Shown here piece after piece: positions 9,118 through 18,304 of a stretch of DNA of 64,000 nucleotides. A model generated the notes under the pieces. It was given only the letters and a program-made list of their open reading frames with translations. It did not search any database and was not told where the DNA came from. The position numbers were made by a program, and so were the translations under genes. Source of the DNA: an uncultured Luminiphilus sp. (GTDB lineage: Bacteria; Pseudomonadota; Gammaproteobacteria; Pseudomonadales; Halieaceae); assembly GCA_943787485.1 (NCBI GenBank), contig CALSMP010000006.1, positions 124,001 through 188,000 on the forward strand, given 5' to 3'. The stretch's first letter is position 1. Each line of letters starts with the position of its first letter.

Positions 9118-9387
9118 TTACTTGGGAGGGTTCAGTTCTTTGAATTCCTGTGACTCGACGGTGCCTGAATCCCAGGGGTTGCGGTTGCCAAGCTGTCCTG
9201 TAGCGACCCCAAAAATGATGACCGTGATGAGACCGGTGGCCAGAGCTAGCCGGATGCCAAGCGAGGTAAACAGGCGCTTTTTAGTCGGGTCTCCTTGATC
9301 CGTCAGCAAAAAGAAAAGCCCTGACCCCAAACTGATAACCAGAGCAAGCATGAAAAATCCAATCAACACTTTGAGCAAAATAGGCAT
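9118..9387 (-). CDS. DUF2909-type twin transmembrane protein
   Basis: This 89-residue protein has two hydrophobic helices (about residues 5-28 and 45-65) joined by a short loop with GDPTKKRLFTSLGIRLAL, a pattern I recognise as the DUF2909 'twin transmembrane' family found beside cox genes in gammaproteobacteria. Its function is unknown, and the conserved location suggests a role in oxidase assembly or stability. The start is ATG 9387 behind GAGAAGG. It is divergent from the SURF1 gene, whose start lies only about 30 nt away, so their promoters must overlap. Confidence 0.75.
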   Translation of the reverse strand: MPILLKVLIGFFMLALVISLGSGLFFLLTDQGDPTKKRLFTSLGIRLALATGLITVIIFGVATGQLGNRNPWDSGTVESQEFKELNPPK

Positions 9388-9414
9388 CCTTCTCGGGCTT
9401 GACCCGTCGGTGAT

Positions 9415-10212
9415 TTGGCGGTGAGCTCCAGAGAGTTTAACGCGAAGGTAGGCTTTCTGGCGTTTTCGCTCGAATGGCGTCTGACGTTATTTACGCTTCT
9501 GCTCACGCCAGCCTTAATAACGCTTGGATTCTGGCAGCTGGAGCGGGCTGAGCAAAAGCGTACGCTGTCGGAGCAGTACGCCTTCCGCGCTGCCCTGCCG
9601 CCAATAACGCTGGGCGAAGCGGTACAACTTTCCGAGGAAAACCTCGCCGAATTGCGCGATCGTCGTATTGCGTTCATTGGTACAGCAGTCGCTCAGGACT
9701 ATCTACTGCTTGATAATCGCTTACATAACGGTCAATTTGGGTATGAAGTCATTGCGCTTATTGAGGCGGGCGGCTACCGAATTCCCGTAAATTTGGGGTG
9801 GCTACCCGGGGACCCTGCGAGGCGCTCACTGCCCGCAGTGACGCTACCAGTCGTTGAGCAGCAGTGGGCGGGAAGGGTCTACGCGCCTAAAGACAGCGCC
9901 TATATCCTTGGTGAGCAACCGCCCCCAGACTCGCTACCAGCGGTGATTCAATCCTATGAGGCGGCAGAATATGCTCGGGCCTTGAGCGATATTACTGCCG
10001 CCCCGATACCGGTGTTCATGGTTCGCGTGGACAGCACGCACCCTGCTGCATGGGTCGCCGATTGGCCCGTGATTAACCAGACCCCTGAAAAGCACACGGC
10101 TTATGCGGTGCAATGGTTTATGATGGCCGCCGTGTTGTTTTGTGCTTTTGTGCTTCGGTCGTCAAATATTGGGCCGCTGTTGCTGGGTCGACGCCCGTCG
10201 AAATTACCGTAA
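9415..10212 (+). CDS. SURF1 family cytochrome oxidase biogenesis protein
   Basis: SURF1 (Shy1) helps insert heme a into subunit I. The 265-residue protein shows the family layout: a membrane helix near the N-terminus (RLTLFTLLLTPALITLGFWQLERAEQK) and another near the C-terminus (VQWFMMAAVLFCAFVLRSSN) around a periplasmic domain. The family signatures are GFWQLERAEQK, LLDNRLHNGQFGYEV and IPVNLGWLPGD. The start is TTG 9415 or GTG 9421; no ATG is suitable. It heads the second co-directional group SURF1, frameshifted protein, ctaB, sco. Confidence 0.92.
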   Translation: MAVSSREFNAKVGFLAFSLEWRLTLFTLLLTPALITLGFWQLERAEQKRTLSEQYAFRAALPPITLGEAVQLSEENLAELRDRRIAFIGTAVAQDYLLLDNRLHNGQFGYEVIALIEAGGYRIPVNLGWLPGDPARRSLPAVTLPVVEQQWAGRVYAPKDSAYILGEQPPPDSLPAVIQSYEAAEYARALSDITAAPIPVFMVRVDSTHPAAWVADWPVINQTPEKHTAYAVQWFMMAAVLFCAFVLRSSNIGPLLLGRRPSKLP

Positions 10213-10221
10213 GGACACACC

Positions 10222-10870
10222 ATGTCTTCATCCCCCGCGGCGGGTACTAGCCGATTACCGCTGTTACTTATTGTCGGCACCCCCGTCATAATCATTTTGG
10301 CCGCCTCCTGGTTGTGGTATTTCGTGGCTCAGGGACAGCTCGACTTGGTTGCGGCGCTAGGCACCTCGAACAACGGCACACTTATTACACCCCCCGCGCC
10401 AGATAAAGGATGCCGCGTTTACAGACGACGCTGGCGCCGCTTTTCGCTGGCAAGACCTGGATCCTCGATGGACCATGGTGGTCGTGAACCGGGGATCGAT
10501 CTGCGGTGCTTCCTGCTTAGACCGACTCTATCTAACGCGTCAGCTTCATATCGCCCTGGGTAAAGAGTTCAATCGGATTAGGCGTGTCATGATTAATGAT
10601 GCGACCGTATCGGAGGTGTCTATCCAAGCGCCTAAGATGGCGCAGTCGACACTGCTGATGGATTATCTTGCTGAAAATCACAAGGGGCTGGTGCCTTTGG
10701 CGATGGCTGCGGACCGTCTAGAGCAAGGTTTTCCGGAGCTTACCGATCAACCAGACCAGTGGTTTTTAGTGGATCCTGCCGGGTGGATCATGATGCGGTT
10801 TGATGATGATCTTGATTACAAGGCGGCTATTTCAGATTTGAAATTCCTCCTGAAGAACTCGGCGGGTTGA
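10222..10870 (+). pseudogene. membrane-anchored cox-locus protein, interrupted by a frameshift
   Basis: Two adjacent reading frames together make one protein of about 215 residues. The first carries a transmembrane anchor (LPLLLIVGTPVIIILAASWLWYF in two parts) and ends its homologous part at LITPP. The second resumes with DAAFTDDAGAAFRWQDL and continues through CGASCLDRLYLTRQ to the end at 10870. The break falls at a run of six C at 10390-10395; one C fewer would read LITPPRQIKDAAF without interruption. The family is the unnamed thioredoxin-like protein usually found between SURF1 and ctaA/ctaB. A CGASC pair could be a CxxxC redox site. It is either a real mutation or a homopolymer sequencing error. 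Confidence 0.7.
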
Positions 10871-11769
10871 GCGTGGACTCATTGATCAATACGCCGAGAG
10901 CCACGTGGCGTGACTATCTTGAGCTAACCAAACCACGCGTGGTCGCGCTCATGATTCTCACGGCGCTTATTGGCATGTGCATGGCTGTTCCAGGCTTCGT
11001 GCCTTGGCAACCTTTAGTGCTTGGAAATTTGGGAATTGCGCTTTGTGCTGGAGCGGCAGCAGCTATCAATCACTTGGTTGATGAGCGAATCGATCGGCAG
11101 ATGTCTCGCACTCGGTCGCGCCCTGTGGCGACGGGTACGGTCAGCCCGCGCGCTGCAGCGATCTTTGCCGCCTGCCTGACCCTGGCGGGTATTACGGTTC
11201 TGGTCGTTTGGGTTAACACGCTGACCGCCGTACTCACCGTGGCCAGTCTTATTGGCTATGCCTTTGTGTACACCATGTTTTTGAAGCGTGCGACGCCTCA
11301 AAACATCGTGATTGGGGGCCTGGCAGGCGCTGCACCGCCGCTTCTGGGGTGGACCGCTGTGACCGGTGAGATCCACGGTCACGCGCTGCTGCTGGTGCTG
11401 ATTATTTTTGCCTGGACGCCACCACACTTCTGGGCCTTGGCGATTCACCGGCGCGAGGAATATGCATCGGTCGGGATTCCGATGTTACCCGTTACGCACG
11501 GCGTGGGGTTTACCGCGTTGCATATCTTTCTTTACACGATAATCATGTTCTTGATCACGCTATTACCCTTTGCGACTTTGTTGAGCGGATGGCTCTATCT
11601 CCTGGGCGCCATCGTTTTGGGCGCGATTTTTATTTACTGGTCTATCGAAATCTTGCGCGGCAAAAATCCGAAGGCGCCCATGGAAACCTTTAAATTTTCG
11701 ATTACGTACTTATTGGTGCTATTTGTCGTTATGTTGGCGGATCATTGGTTGATCGGTCTGGGTGTTTAA
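10867..11769 (+). CDS. ctaB: protoheme IX farnesyltransferase (heme O synthase)
   Basis: CtaB/CyoE transfers a farnesyl group to heme b to make heme o, the precursor of heme a for the oxidase. The 300-residue protein is an UbiA-type prenyltransferase with about nine helices. The first Asp-rich motif is NHLVDERIDRQMSRTRSRP and the second region has HFWALAIHRREEY. It begins at TTG 10867, overlapping the previous stop, or at GTG 10873. No ctaA (heme A synthase) is seen in this cluster, so it must lie elsewhere if heme a is used. Confidence 0.95.
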   Translation: MSVDSLINTPRATWRDYLELTKPRVVALMILTALIGMCMAVPGFVPWQPLVLGNLGIALCAGAAAAINHLVDERIDRQMSRTRSRPVATGTVSPRAAAIFAACLTLAGITVLVVWVNTLTAVLTVASLIGYAFVYTMFLKRATPQNIVIGGLAGAAPPLLGWTAVTGEIHGHALLLVLIIFAWTPPHFWALAIHRREEYASVGIPMLPVTHGVGFTALHIFLYTIIMFLITLLPFATLLSGWLYLLGAIVLGAIFIYWSIEILRGKNPKAPMETFKFSITYLLVLFVVMLADHWLIGLGV

Positions 11770-11788
11770 AGGAGCAGTTAAAGAGCCT

Positions 11789-12445
11789 ATGGCAGTGGTA
11801 TTAACAACGCGAAACAAGGTATGGATTACCGTCGGTGCGGTGCTCTTATTTATGGCGCTCGTTGTCATGAGCTTCGTGCATCGGATCCAACAGCCGCGCG
11901 TGATGACCACTGCGGAGATGCAGGTCAATGGCTTGTATTTGTTTGAGACGCCCCGTGATCCCGGACAGTTTGCGTTGCAAAGCCATCGAGGCAAGCCGTT
12001 TACAGCATCAGATTTGCAAGGCAGGTGGACCATGATCTTTTTTGGGTTCACTCATTGCCCGGATGTTTGCCCAACGACGCTCGCCTTTTTGTCACAGCTA
12101 ATGACACAGTTGGAGTCCACCGAGGTCGACGATACCGCGGTGGTGATGGTGTCAGTTGATCCAGCTCGTGATACCGCGGCAGTGCTGCAAGATTATGTAC
12201 CCTACTTTAATCCGGAATTTACCGGCGTAACCGGTGAGTTTGTCGACATTTTAAAATTTGCCCGCACCTTTAACGCGCCGTTTCGCAAGGTTACCGCCGA
12301 AGATGGGAGCTACCAGGTTGATCATAGCGCTAACATTGTTTTAGTGAATCCGCGGGGCCACTACCATGGGTTCTTTAAGGCACCGCTGGATTTGGCGAAA
12401 ATGAAAGTGACCTACCGCTCCGCCCGTTACCTTTGGGAGAACTGA
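11789..12445 (+). CDS. SCO1/SenC family copper chaperone
   Basis: Sco proteins deliver copper to the CuA site or reduce its cysteines. The 218-residue protein has one N-terminal membrane anchor and a thioredoxin-like domain with the copper/redox motif THCPDVCPTTL (CxxxC), the segment VSVDPARDT and the distal histidine in YQVDHSANIVLVNP. I start at ATG 11789; an in-frame GTG at 11762 overlapping the ctaB stop is possible but adds nine residues before a less natural anchor. It closes the cox locus; polA starts 5 nt after its stop. Confidence 0.93.
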   Translation: MAVVLTTRNKVWITVGAVLLFMALVVMSFVHRIQQPRVMTTAEMQVNGLYLFETPRDPGQFALQSHRGKPFTASDLQGRWTMIFFGFTHCPDVCPTTLAFLSQLMTQLESTEVDDTAVVMVSVDPARDTAAVLQDYVPYFNPEFTGVTGEFVDILKFARTFNAPFRKVTAEDGSYQVDHSANIVLVNPRGHYHGFFKAPLDLAKMKVTYRSARYLWEN

Positions 12446-12449
12446 GCTT

Positions 12450-15176
12450 ATGGCAAACCTATTAATTCTCGTCGATGGATCTTCATATCTTTTTCGGGCC
12501 TATCATGCGCTGCCGGCGCTGACCAACTCGAAAGGCTTGAACACTGGCGCTGTGAAAGGCGTTATCGGCATGATTAAAAAACTGGTGGCCGATTATCCCG
12601 ATGGGGAGGTGGTGGTGATCTTTGATGCAAAGGGCCCCACGTTTCGCAATGAGATGTATGCGGACTACAAAGCTAACCGACCGCCTATGCCCGAAGAGCT
12701 TCGCGAACAGATAGAGCCGATCCACGAAATAATCCGCGCGATGGGTCTGCCGCTTGTTTGTGTATCTGGTGTGGAAGCTGATGACGTTATCGGCACGCTC
12801 GCAAAACAAGCGTCAGAGCGAGGTCAGCCGGTGCTCATCTCAACCGGCGATAAAGATATGGCGCAGTTGGTTAACGAGCACGTAACCCTGGTTAACACCA
12901 TGACCAATACGCTAATGGATCGCGATGGGGTGGTCGCTAAGTTTGGTATTCCGCCCGAGCTGATTATTGATTTCTTGGCGCTGCAGGGCGACAAGGTCGA
13001 CAACATTCCCGGGGTTCCTGGGGTGGGGGAGAAAACAGCACTTGCGCTGCTGACCGGGCTTGGCGGTCTCGACGAGATCTTTGCCAACCTTGATCGAGTG
13101 GCGGATCTCGATGTCCGTGGGGCCAAGAATCTGGGAGCTAAATTAGAGGCCAATCGCGAGTCGGCGCAGTTGTCTTACCAGCTCGCAACGATCAAAACGG
13201 ACTGTGAGTTAGCACTTGCAGCCGATGACCTGAAGTCAAAACCGGCAAGTGATGACCAACTCGTTCAGTGGTTTCGTGAAATGGAGTTTAAGAGCTGGCT
13301 GTCAGATGCTTTGGCAGGAGAGCCACTCCCGACTGACGAGCAGGAGGTTGCCGCAGGCTCAGCACAGCCCTTACAGGTAGAAACAGTGCTTAACGAGGCG
13401 TCCTGGCAGCGCTGGCTTGAGGTGCTGAATAAAGCCGAACTCTTTTCTTTTGATACAGAAACCACGAGCCTCAACTATATGGAGGCTGAAATCGTTGGTG
13501 TCTCCTTTGCGGTGGAGGCCGACAGGGCGGCTTACGTGCCGCTCGCCCATGATTATCCAGGCGCACCCGCGCAACTAGATCGCCAGCAGGTGTTGGCGGA
13601 TCTTAAGCCGCTGCTTGAAAATCCCGATGCTAAAAAGGTTGGCCAGAATCTGAAATACGACGCTAATGTCCTGGCAAATTATGGCATCACCTTGTCGGGC
13701 ATTGCCCATGATTCGATGCTGGAGTCATACGTTTTAGATTCAATTGGCACTCGACATGATATGGATTCCCTGGCCTTAAAATACCTCGGAGAGAAGACGA
13801 TTACCTTTGAAGAGGTGGCTGGCAAGGGCGCCAAGCAACTCACTTTCAACCAGGTTGCCATCGAGCAGGCGGCCCCCTACGCCGCCGAGGATGCTGCGAT
13901 TACACTGAGGCTACATGACGCGCTGTGGCCAAAGTTGAGCGCAGAGCCCTCCTTGTCAGGACTTTATGAGACCCTTGAGCTGCCATTGATATCGGTACTG
14001 TCGAGGATTGAGCGCAACGGTGCACGTATTGATCGTCAGCGATTGGCAGACCAAAGCCACGAATTGAGCGGACGCTTGGATACCCTGGAGGCACGCGCTC
14101 ACGAGTTGGCAGGAGAGGCCTTTAATCTGGGGTCACCCAAGCAGCTTGGCCACATACTGTTTGAAAAACTTGAACTGCCTGTTCTCAAAAAAACGCCAAA
14201 AGGTGCGCCCTCTACGGCGGAGGATGTACTCACGGAGCTCGCGCTCGATTACCCGCTACCCGCCGTGCTTATGGAATACAGGAGCTTGTCCAAGCTGAAG
14301 TCCACCTATACCGACAAACTTCCTGAGATGATTAGTCCGGTCACGGGTCGCGTGCACACCTCTTACCATCAAGCCGTAACCGCGACAGGGCGTCTGTCTT
14401 CCTCGGACCCTAACTTACAAAATATCCCGATTCGAACCGAGGAGGGCCGGCGGATCCGCCAAGCCTTTTGTGCATCTCCGGGCTATAGGATTGTGGCCGC
14501 GGATTACTCGCAGATAGAGCTGCGCATCATGGCGCATCTCTCCCAAGACTCGGGACTTTTGGGGGCCTTTAAAGAGAACCTAGATGTTCACAGCGCGACC
14601 GCCGCCGAGGTATTTGATACTCCTCTTGAAGCCGTTTCGGGGGATCAGCGTCGAAAAGCCAAAGCGATCAATTTTGGTTTGATTTACGGCATGTCAGCGT
14701 TCGGGTTGGCCAAGCAGCTGCGCCTTGGTCGGCATGAAGCCCAAGAGTACATTGACCGTTACTTCGACCGCTATCCCGGCGTTGCGCGTTACATGGATGT
14801 CACCCGCGCTGTGGCCCACGAGCAAGGGTATGTTGAAACCCTGTTCGGCCGTCGTCTTTACCTGCCCGAAATTAACGCCCGCAATAAGCAGCGCCAGCAG
14901 GCCGCAGAGCGGACTGCTATTAACGCTCCGATGCAAGGAACCGCCGCTGACATTATCAAGCGCGCAATGATTGCTGTTGATACATGGCTTACCTCGGATG
15001 GCATCGACGCCAAGATGATTATGCAGGTGCATGACGAGCTGGTATTTGAGGTGAAGGACACCGAGACCGATCGGCTCATGGCGACATTGCCCACACTGAT
15101 GGCAGGGATCGCCAATCTGGACGTGCCGTTATTGGTGGAGGCGGGTATGGGTGATAACTGGGATCAGGCGCACTGA
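12450..15176 (+). CDS. polA: DNA polymerase I
   Basis: PolA carries out primer removal and gap repair. All three domains are present over 908 residues. The 5'-nuclease has LVDGSSYLFRAYHAL, FDAKGPTFRNEMYADYK and the helix-hairpin-helix GVPGVGEKTA. The 3'-5' exonuclease is apparently active, with FDTETTSL (DxE), NLKYDANVL and YAAEDAAIT. The polymerase has motif A DYSQIELRIMAH, motif B RRKAKAINFGLIYGMSAFGL and motif C MQVHDELVFEV. It starts just after the sco gene and converges with engB, leaving a 37-nt gap. Confidence 0.98.
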   Translation: MANLLILVDGSSYLFRAYHALPALTNSKGLNTGAVKGVIGMIKKLVADYPDGEVVVIFDAKGPTFRNEMYADYKANRPPMPEELREQIEPIHEIIRAMGLPLVCVSGVEADDVIGTLAKQASERGQPVLISTGDKDMAQLVNEHVTLVNTMTNTLMDRDGVVAKFGIPPELIIDFLALQGDKVDNIPGVPGVGEKTALALLTGLGGLDEIFANLDRVADLDVRGAKNLGAKLEANRESAQLSYQLATIKTDCELALAADDLKSKPASDDQLVQWFREMEFKSWLSDALAGEPLPTDEQEVAAGSAQPLQVETVLNEASWQRWLEVLNKAELFSFDTETTSLNYMEAEIVGVSFAVEADRAAYVPLAHDYPGAPAQLDRQQVLADLKPLLENPDAKKVGQNLKYDANVLANYGITLSGIAHDSMLESYVLDSIGTRHDMDSLALKYLGEKTITFEEVAGKGAKQLTFNQVAIEQAAPYAAEDAAITLRLHDALWPKLSAEPSLSGLYETLELPLISVLSRIERNGARIDRQRLADQSHELSGRLDTLEARAHELAGEAFNLGSPKQLGHILFEKLELPVLKKTPKGAPSTAEDVLTELALDYPLPAVLMEYRSLSKLKSTYTDKLPEMISPVTGRVHTSYHQAVTATGRLSSSDPNLQNIPIRTEEGRRIRQAFCASPGYRIVAADYSQIELRIMAHLSQDSGLLGAFKENLDVHSATAAEVFDTPLEAVSGDQRRKAKAINFGLIYGMSAFGLAKQLRLGRHEAQEYIDRYFDRYPGVARYMDVTRAVAHEQGYVETLFGRRLYLPEINARNKQRQQAAERTAINAPMQGTAADIIKRAMIAVDTWLTSDGIDAKMIMQVHDELVFEVKDTETDRLMATLPTLMAGIANLDVPLLVEAGMGDNWDQAH

Positions 15177-15213
15177 GAGCGTGAGCATGTTAGGCCTTGG
15201 CGGCGGCTCTTAA

Positions 15214-15882
15214 TCAGGGGTCTTCTGGCTCGGTCTCGGGTGTCAGCACGGAATCATCGGTGAGCCACGCGGTTAATTTCTTCTCCAGTTCTTTGAGCCC
15301 ATCTCGCTTCAGCGAGGAAAACAGCTGTGCGCTAACGAGGTCACCGAACTCTAGCAGGCGTGCCTGCACGCCAAGCAGGCTACTCTTCGCGGGCCCTTTT
15401 TTTAACTTGTCAGCTTTTGTGAGAAGCACATGGACGGGCATTGTTGCTGCAGATGCCCAGGCAATCATCTGCTCATCTTGATCGGTCAGGGGGTGGCGCA
15501 CATCCATGAGCAAAATGAGACCGCGTAAACTTTGGCGGTGCTGCAGGTAGTTTTCCATGTGCCGGTTCCACTCCCGTTTCATTTTCAGCGGTACCTTTGC
15601 ATAGCCATAACCGGGCAAATCAACGAGTCGTTGGGTCTCACTGAGGCTAAAAAAGTTAATTAGTTGGGTTCGCCCCGGGGTTCTGCTTGTCCTGGCCAGC
15701 TTGGAGTTTTCTGTTAACGTATTGATAGCACTCGATTTTCCGGCATTTGAGCGGCCCGCGAAGGCCACTTCTGAGCCGCTGTCCGGGGGTGCATTACTGA
15801 GCTGGCTGGCGCTCTGCAGGAAGGTCGCGCGCCGAAAATTCAGGGTTTTCAGGTGCAGTGTTTGTTCATCTTCTGTGGACAT
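15214..15882 (-). CDS. engB: ribosome biogenesis GTP-binding protein EngB (YihA/YsxC)
   Basis: EngB is a small GTPase needed for 50S assembly. The 222-residue protein has G1 [10 protein letters not shown], the switch region [15 protein letters not shown]3 [11 protein letters not shown] and G4 LTKADKLKK. The C-terminal tail rich in Glu and Pro is an extension of the usual domain. It is divergent from the cytochrome c5 gene, and engB next to c-type cytochromes and dsbA is a well-known Pseudomonas-type arrangement. Confidence 0.96.
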   Translation of the reverse strand: MSTEDEQTLHLKTLNFRRATFLQSASQLSNAPPDSGSEVAFAGRSNAGKSSAINTLTENSKLARTSRTPGRTQLINFFSLSETQRLVDLPGYGYAKVPLKMKREWNRHMENYLQHRQSLRGLILLMDVRHPLTDQDEQMIAWASAATMPVHVLLTKADKLKKGPAKSSLLGVQARLLEFGDLVSAQLFSSLKRDGLKELEKKLTAWLTDDSVLTPETEPEDP

Positions 15883-15891
15883 AGTTGGGTT

Positions 15892-15919
15892 TTGTGCTCT
15901 GCGCCGGATTGTCTATAAT
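15892..15919 (+). promoter_or_regulatory. probable promoter of the cytochrome c5/c4 genes
   Basis: A perfect TATAAT at 15914-15919 is preceded by TTGTGC at 15892-15897 (16-nt spacer) and followed by a GC-rich discriminator (ACCGCGCG). It points toward the cytochrome c5 gene, with a leader of about 75 nt, and lies directly beside the engB start. Confidence 0.55.
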
Positions 15920-16000
15920 ACCGCGCGTTTTGCCGGAGACGCAGGTCTCACGAAAATTAACTCATCACCGGCCGGAAACGCCGGGATCAAGGAAAGAGAA

Positions 16001-16303
16001 ATGATTAAATCTGTCGTCGCCAGCTTGGGCCTGGCTAGTATAGTCGTCGCTGCCCCCGCACTGGCGGAACCCAACATGGACAAATACAACCGCTCCTGCG
16101 CGGCCTGTCACGTCAGTGGTGTCGCGGGTGCGCCAAAGTCGCATGATGTTGCTGCCTGGGAGTCTCGAATGAGCAAAGGGATGGATGCGTTGGTTGCGTC
16201 TGTCGAAAACGGCCTAAACGCGATGCCGCCAACGGGTTTGTGTGCAGACTGTACTGATGAAGAGTATCAAGAGCTTATTACATACATGGCGACAGCCAAG
16301 TAA
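16001..16303 (+). CDS. cytochrome c5 family protein
   Basis: A small periplasmic electron carrier of 100 residues with a signal peptide ending at ALA/EP, one heme motif CAACH and the C-terminal AMPPTGLCADCTDEEYQ. The Met-Pro-Pro supplies the axial ligand, and the CADC cysteine pair forms the disulfide characteristic of cytochrome c5. GGAAAGAG lies just before the ATG. It probably shuttles electrons to the aa3 oxidase encoded upstream. A longer in-frame reading from 15701 has no start context and overlaps engB. Confidence 0.93.
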   Translation: MIKSVVASLGLASIVVAAPALAEPNMDKYNRSCAACHVSGVAGAPKSHDVAAWESRMSKGMDALVASVENGLNAMPPTGLCADCTDEEYQELITYMATAK

Positions 16304-16324
16304 CACCTCTAACGGGAACACACC

Positions 16325-16972
16325 ATGTTGGCACATAACACACTTCGCACGCTTCTCTTTGTTTTGAGCTTTGGCCTCGTGGCGACGGCTCAGGGTGCCG
16401 GAATCATGAAAGGTGATGCCGCCGCAGGCGAAGGCAAGGCGGTGACATGCTCGGCATGCCATGGCGCTGATGGCAACAGTGCTGTTTCCACCTTCCCGAA
16501 GCTGGCCGGACTCGGTGAAAAATATTTGCTAAAGCAGATGAAGGACATTCGCGACGGCCGCCGTCCGGTCGCTGTCATGGCGGGCCAGGTCGATAATATG
16601 ACCGATCAGGACCTCGCCGACATCGCGGCGTTTTATGATGCCCAGGAGCGCACCAGCGAGATGGCTGATGAAGAGCTTGTTGACCTTGGGCGTAAGGTTT
16701 ACATGTCAGGCATTATGGAGCGCAAAGTGGCGGCTTGTTCCGGGTGCCACAGTCCTTCCGGGAAGGGTAACGGACCTGCTGGTTTCCCCGGCTTGGCGGG
16801 CCAGCACGCGGATTACATAGCCGCGCAGCTCCAAATGTTCCGCACGGGTTACGAGAGCCCCGAGGGCCGCACCAACGACGGTGATTCTAAAATCATGCGT
16901 ACGACGGCGTTTGAGCTGAGTGATCTCGAAATCAAAGCGGTAGCCAGCTACGCGTCAGGGCTCAGGCAGTAA
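16325..16972 (+). CDS. diheme cytochrome c4
   Basis: This is a periplasmic or membrane-associated electron carrier to terminal oxidases. The 215-residue precursor has a signal peptide (to about residue 24) and two tandem cytochrome c domains with CSACHGADGNS and CSGCHSPSGKGNG, each followed by a KLAGLGEKYL or GLAGQHADYI helix and a Met ligand region. The internal duplication and length match cytochrome c4. It follows the c5 gene by 21 nt and precedes dsbA, matching the engB-cc4-dsbA order of pseudomonads. Confidence 0.95.
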   Translation: MLAHNTLRTLLFVLSFGLVATAQGAGIMKGDAAAGEGKAVTCSACHGADGNSAVSTFPKLAGLGEKYLLKQMKDIRDGRRPVAVMAGQVDNMTDQDLADIAAFYDAQERTSEMADEELVDLGRKVYMSGIMERKVAACSGCHSPSGKGNGPAGFPGLAGQHADYIAAQLQMFRTGYESPEGRTNDGDSKIMRTTAFELSDLEIKAVASYASGLRQ

Positions 16973-17107
16973 TCACAGCCATTGCGGCGGCGGGGAACAT
17001 CTGCCACCGAATGAGGTCAAACGCTTGTTCCGTCTGGGGTAGCTGAGGAACGTTACGCAGGCGTGTTATGGTTGTCGCCAGTACCTAAGGATTCTTTGGA
17101 GGCGGTC

Positions 17108-17752
17108 TTGAAAGCGGTTCTTACTCGGTCTTTTCTCTTACTGACTATGCTCTTGGCGCTAGGCGTCCAGGTTGTCTCTGCCCAGGATTCATGGGAAGTG
17201 GGCACTCACTATACAGCGATCAACCCCGCCATTAGGGTGGGTCCGTCGGACCAAGTCGTTGTCACCGAATTTTTTTGGTACGGCTGTGGCCATTGCTACA
17301 CCTTTGAACCCATGCTCGAAAGTTGGAAAAAGAACTTGCCTGAGGGGGCTCGTTTTCAACCTTCTCCAGCCGTCTGGAACGACATGATGAAGCTTCACGC
17401 TAAGGCGTATTTTGTGGCAGAGGCTCTCGGGGTGGTTGATGTGATGCACAGCGCTATTTTTAAGGCAATGCACGTCGACAGAAATCGCCTTGGGTCGGTT
17501 AGTGCCGTGAGGGACTTGTATGTTGCAAACGGCATCTCGGGCGCTGACTTTGATAAAGCGTTTAATGCCTTCGGCGTCAACAGCCTAGTCAACCAGGCAG
17601 AGGCCCGCGCCAAGTCCGCCAAAATCTCGGGAACGCCCTCGGTGATGGTCAACGGGAAATATTTGATCGAGGCGAGAAAGGCGGGCAGTCAGGCAAACAT
17701 GCTAAAGATAGCTGACTTTCTTGTGCAAAAAGAGCTCGCAGCGGGCGCTTAA
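17108..17752 (+). CDS. dsbA: thiol:disulfide interchange protein DsbA
   Basis: DsbA introduces disulfides into periplasmic proteins. I choose TTG 17108 because GGAGG lies five nt upstream and it gives a clean signal peptide (KAVLTRSFLLLTMLLALG to VSAQ); GTG 17063 would add 15 residues. The 214-residue protein has the active site FFWYGCGHCYTFEP (CGHC, where E. coli has CPHC) and the cis-proline loop SGTPSVMVNG. The helical insertion lies between them. Its TAA stop shares the palindrome TTAA with the convergent Lrp-type regulator. Confidence 0.94.
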   Translation: MKAVLTRSFLLLTMLLALGVQVVSAQDSWEVGTHYTAINPAIRVGPSDQVVVTEFFWYGCGHCYTFEPMLESWKKNLPEGARFQPSPAVWNDMMKLHAKAYFVAEALGVVDVMHSAIFKAMHVDRNRLGSVSAVRDLYVANGISGADFDKAFNAFGVNSLVNQAEARAKSAKISGTPSVMVNGKYLIEARKAGSQANMLKIADFLVQKELAAGA

Positions 17753-18246
17753 CGGCTGCCGCTGTTTGTTGTTCCGGCGCTTTGAGGTAGGGGCAGTGCC
17801 GTTCGAGAGACCACTTTTCTCAGCTCAAAACTTGAGTGGACACCCGTTACCCCAGCAATTCGCGTGAGGCGGCCTAACAAAAATTGCTCGTAATGGGCCA
17901 TGTCGACAACTACTACCTTAATCAAATAATCGGCGCTTTGCCCGGTGACAACGCAACACTCAATAACCTCGGGGTAGGCGCTGATAGCGGCCTCAAATGC
18001 CTCGAAGCGTTCGGGAGTATGCCGATCCATGGTAACTCCAATATGGGCAGTGAGTGTCAGCCCTAAGCGTGATTGGTCGAGCAAGGTCACCCGCGACTTG
18101 ATGATGCCCTCAGATTCCAGCCGTTTTACCCGGCGGGTGCAGGGGGTCGGGCTTAATCCGACACGGTCGGCCAGTTCGAGGTTACTTAGCCCTCCATGCT
18201 CCTGGAGCAGCCCCAAAATCTTAATATCGGTTCTATCTAACGTCAC
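17749..18246 (-). CDS. Lrp/AsnC family transcriptional regulator
   Basis: The 165-residue protein has an N-terminal winged helix-turn-helix (LDRTDIKILGLLQEHGGLSN then LADRVGLSPTPCTRRVKRLE) and a C-terminal RAM domain (VIECCVVTGQSADYLIKVVV). Lrp-type regulators sense amino acids. It is divergent from leuA across 160 nt, so it may control leucine synthesis or itself; this is inferred from position only. The last ~15 residues after ALPLPQ are an extension of the usual domain. The ligand cannot be told from sequence. Confidence 0.9.
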   Translation of the reverse strand: MTLDRTDIKILGLLQEHGGLSNLELADRVGLSPTPCTRRVKRLESEGIIKSRVTLLDQSRLGLTLTAHIGVTMDRHTPERFEAFEAAISAYPEVIECCVVTGQSADYLIKVVVVDMAHYEQFLLGRLTRIAGVTGVHSSFELRKVVSRTALPLPQSAGTTNSGSR

Positions 18247-18291
18247 ATTCTAACTCCTGCTCGCGAGCATGATGGCAATAAAAACTAAAAA

Positions 18292-18304
18292 CACTTAATA
18301 AGTG
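18292..18304. promoter_or_regulatory. inverted repeat in the lrp-type/leuA divergent promoter region
   Basis: CACTT-AAT-AAGTG is an interrupted inverted repeat within an AT-rich stretch (18275-18350) between the regulator and leuA. It is a plausible operator for the adjacent Lrp-type protein, whose targets are usually AT-rich and degenerate. No experimental or comparative support is available here. Confidence 0.35.

Noticed and set aside
15701-16303. Longer reading frame ahead of cytochrome c5
   Set aside because: It would overlap engB antisense and replaces a clean signal-peptide start at 16001 that has its own ribosome-binding site.
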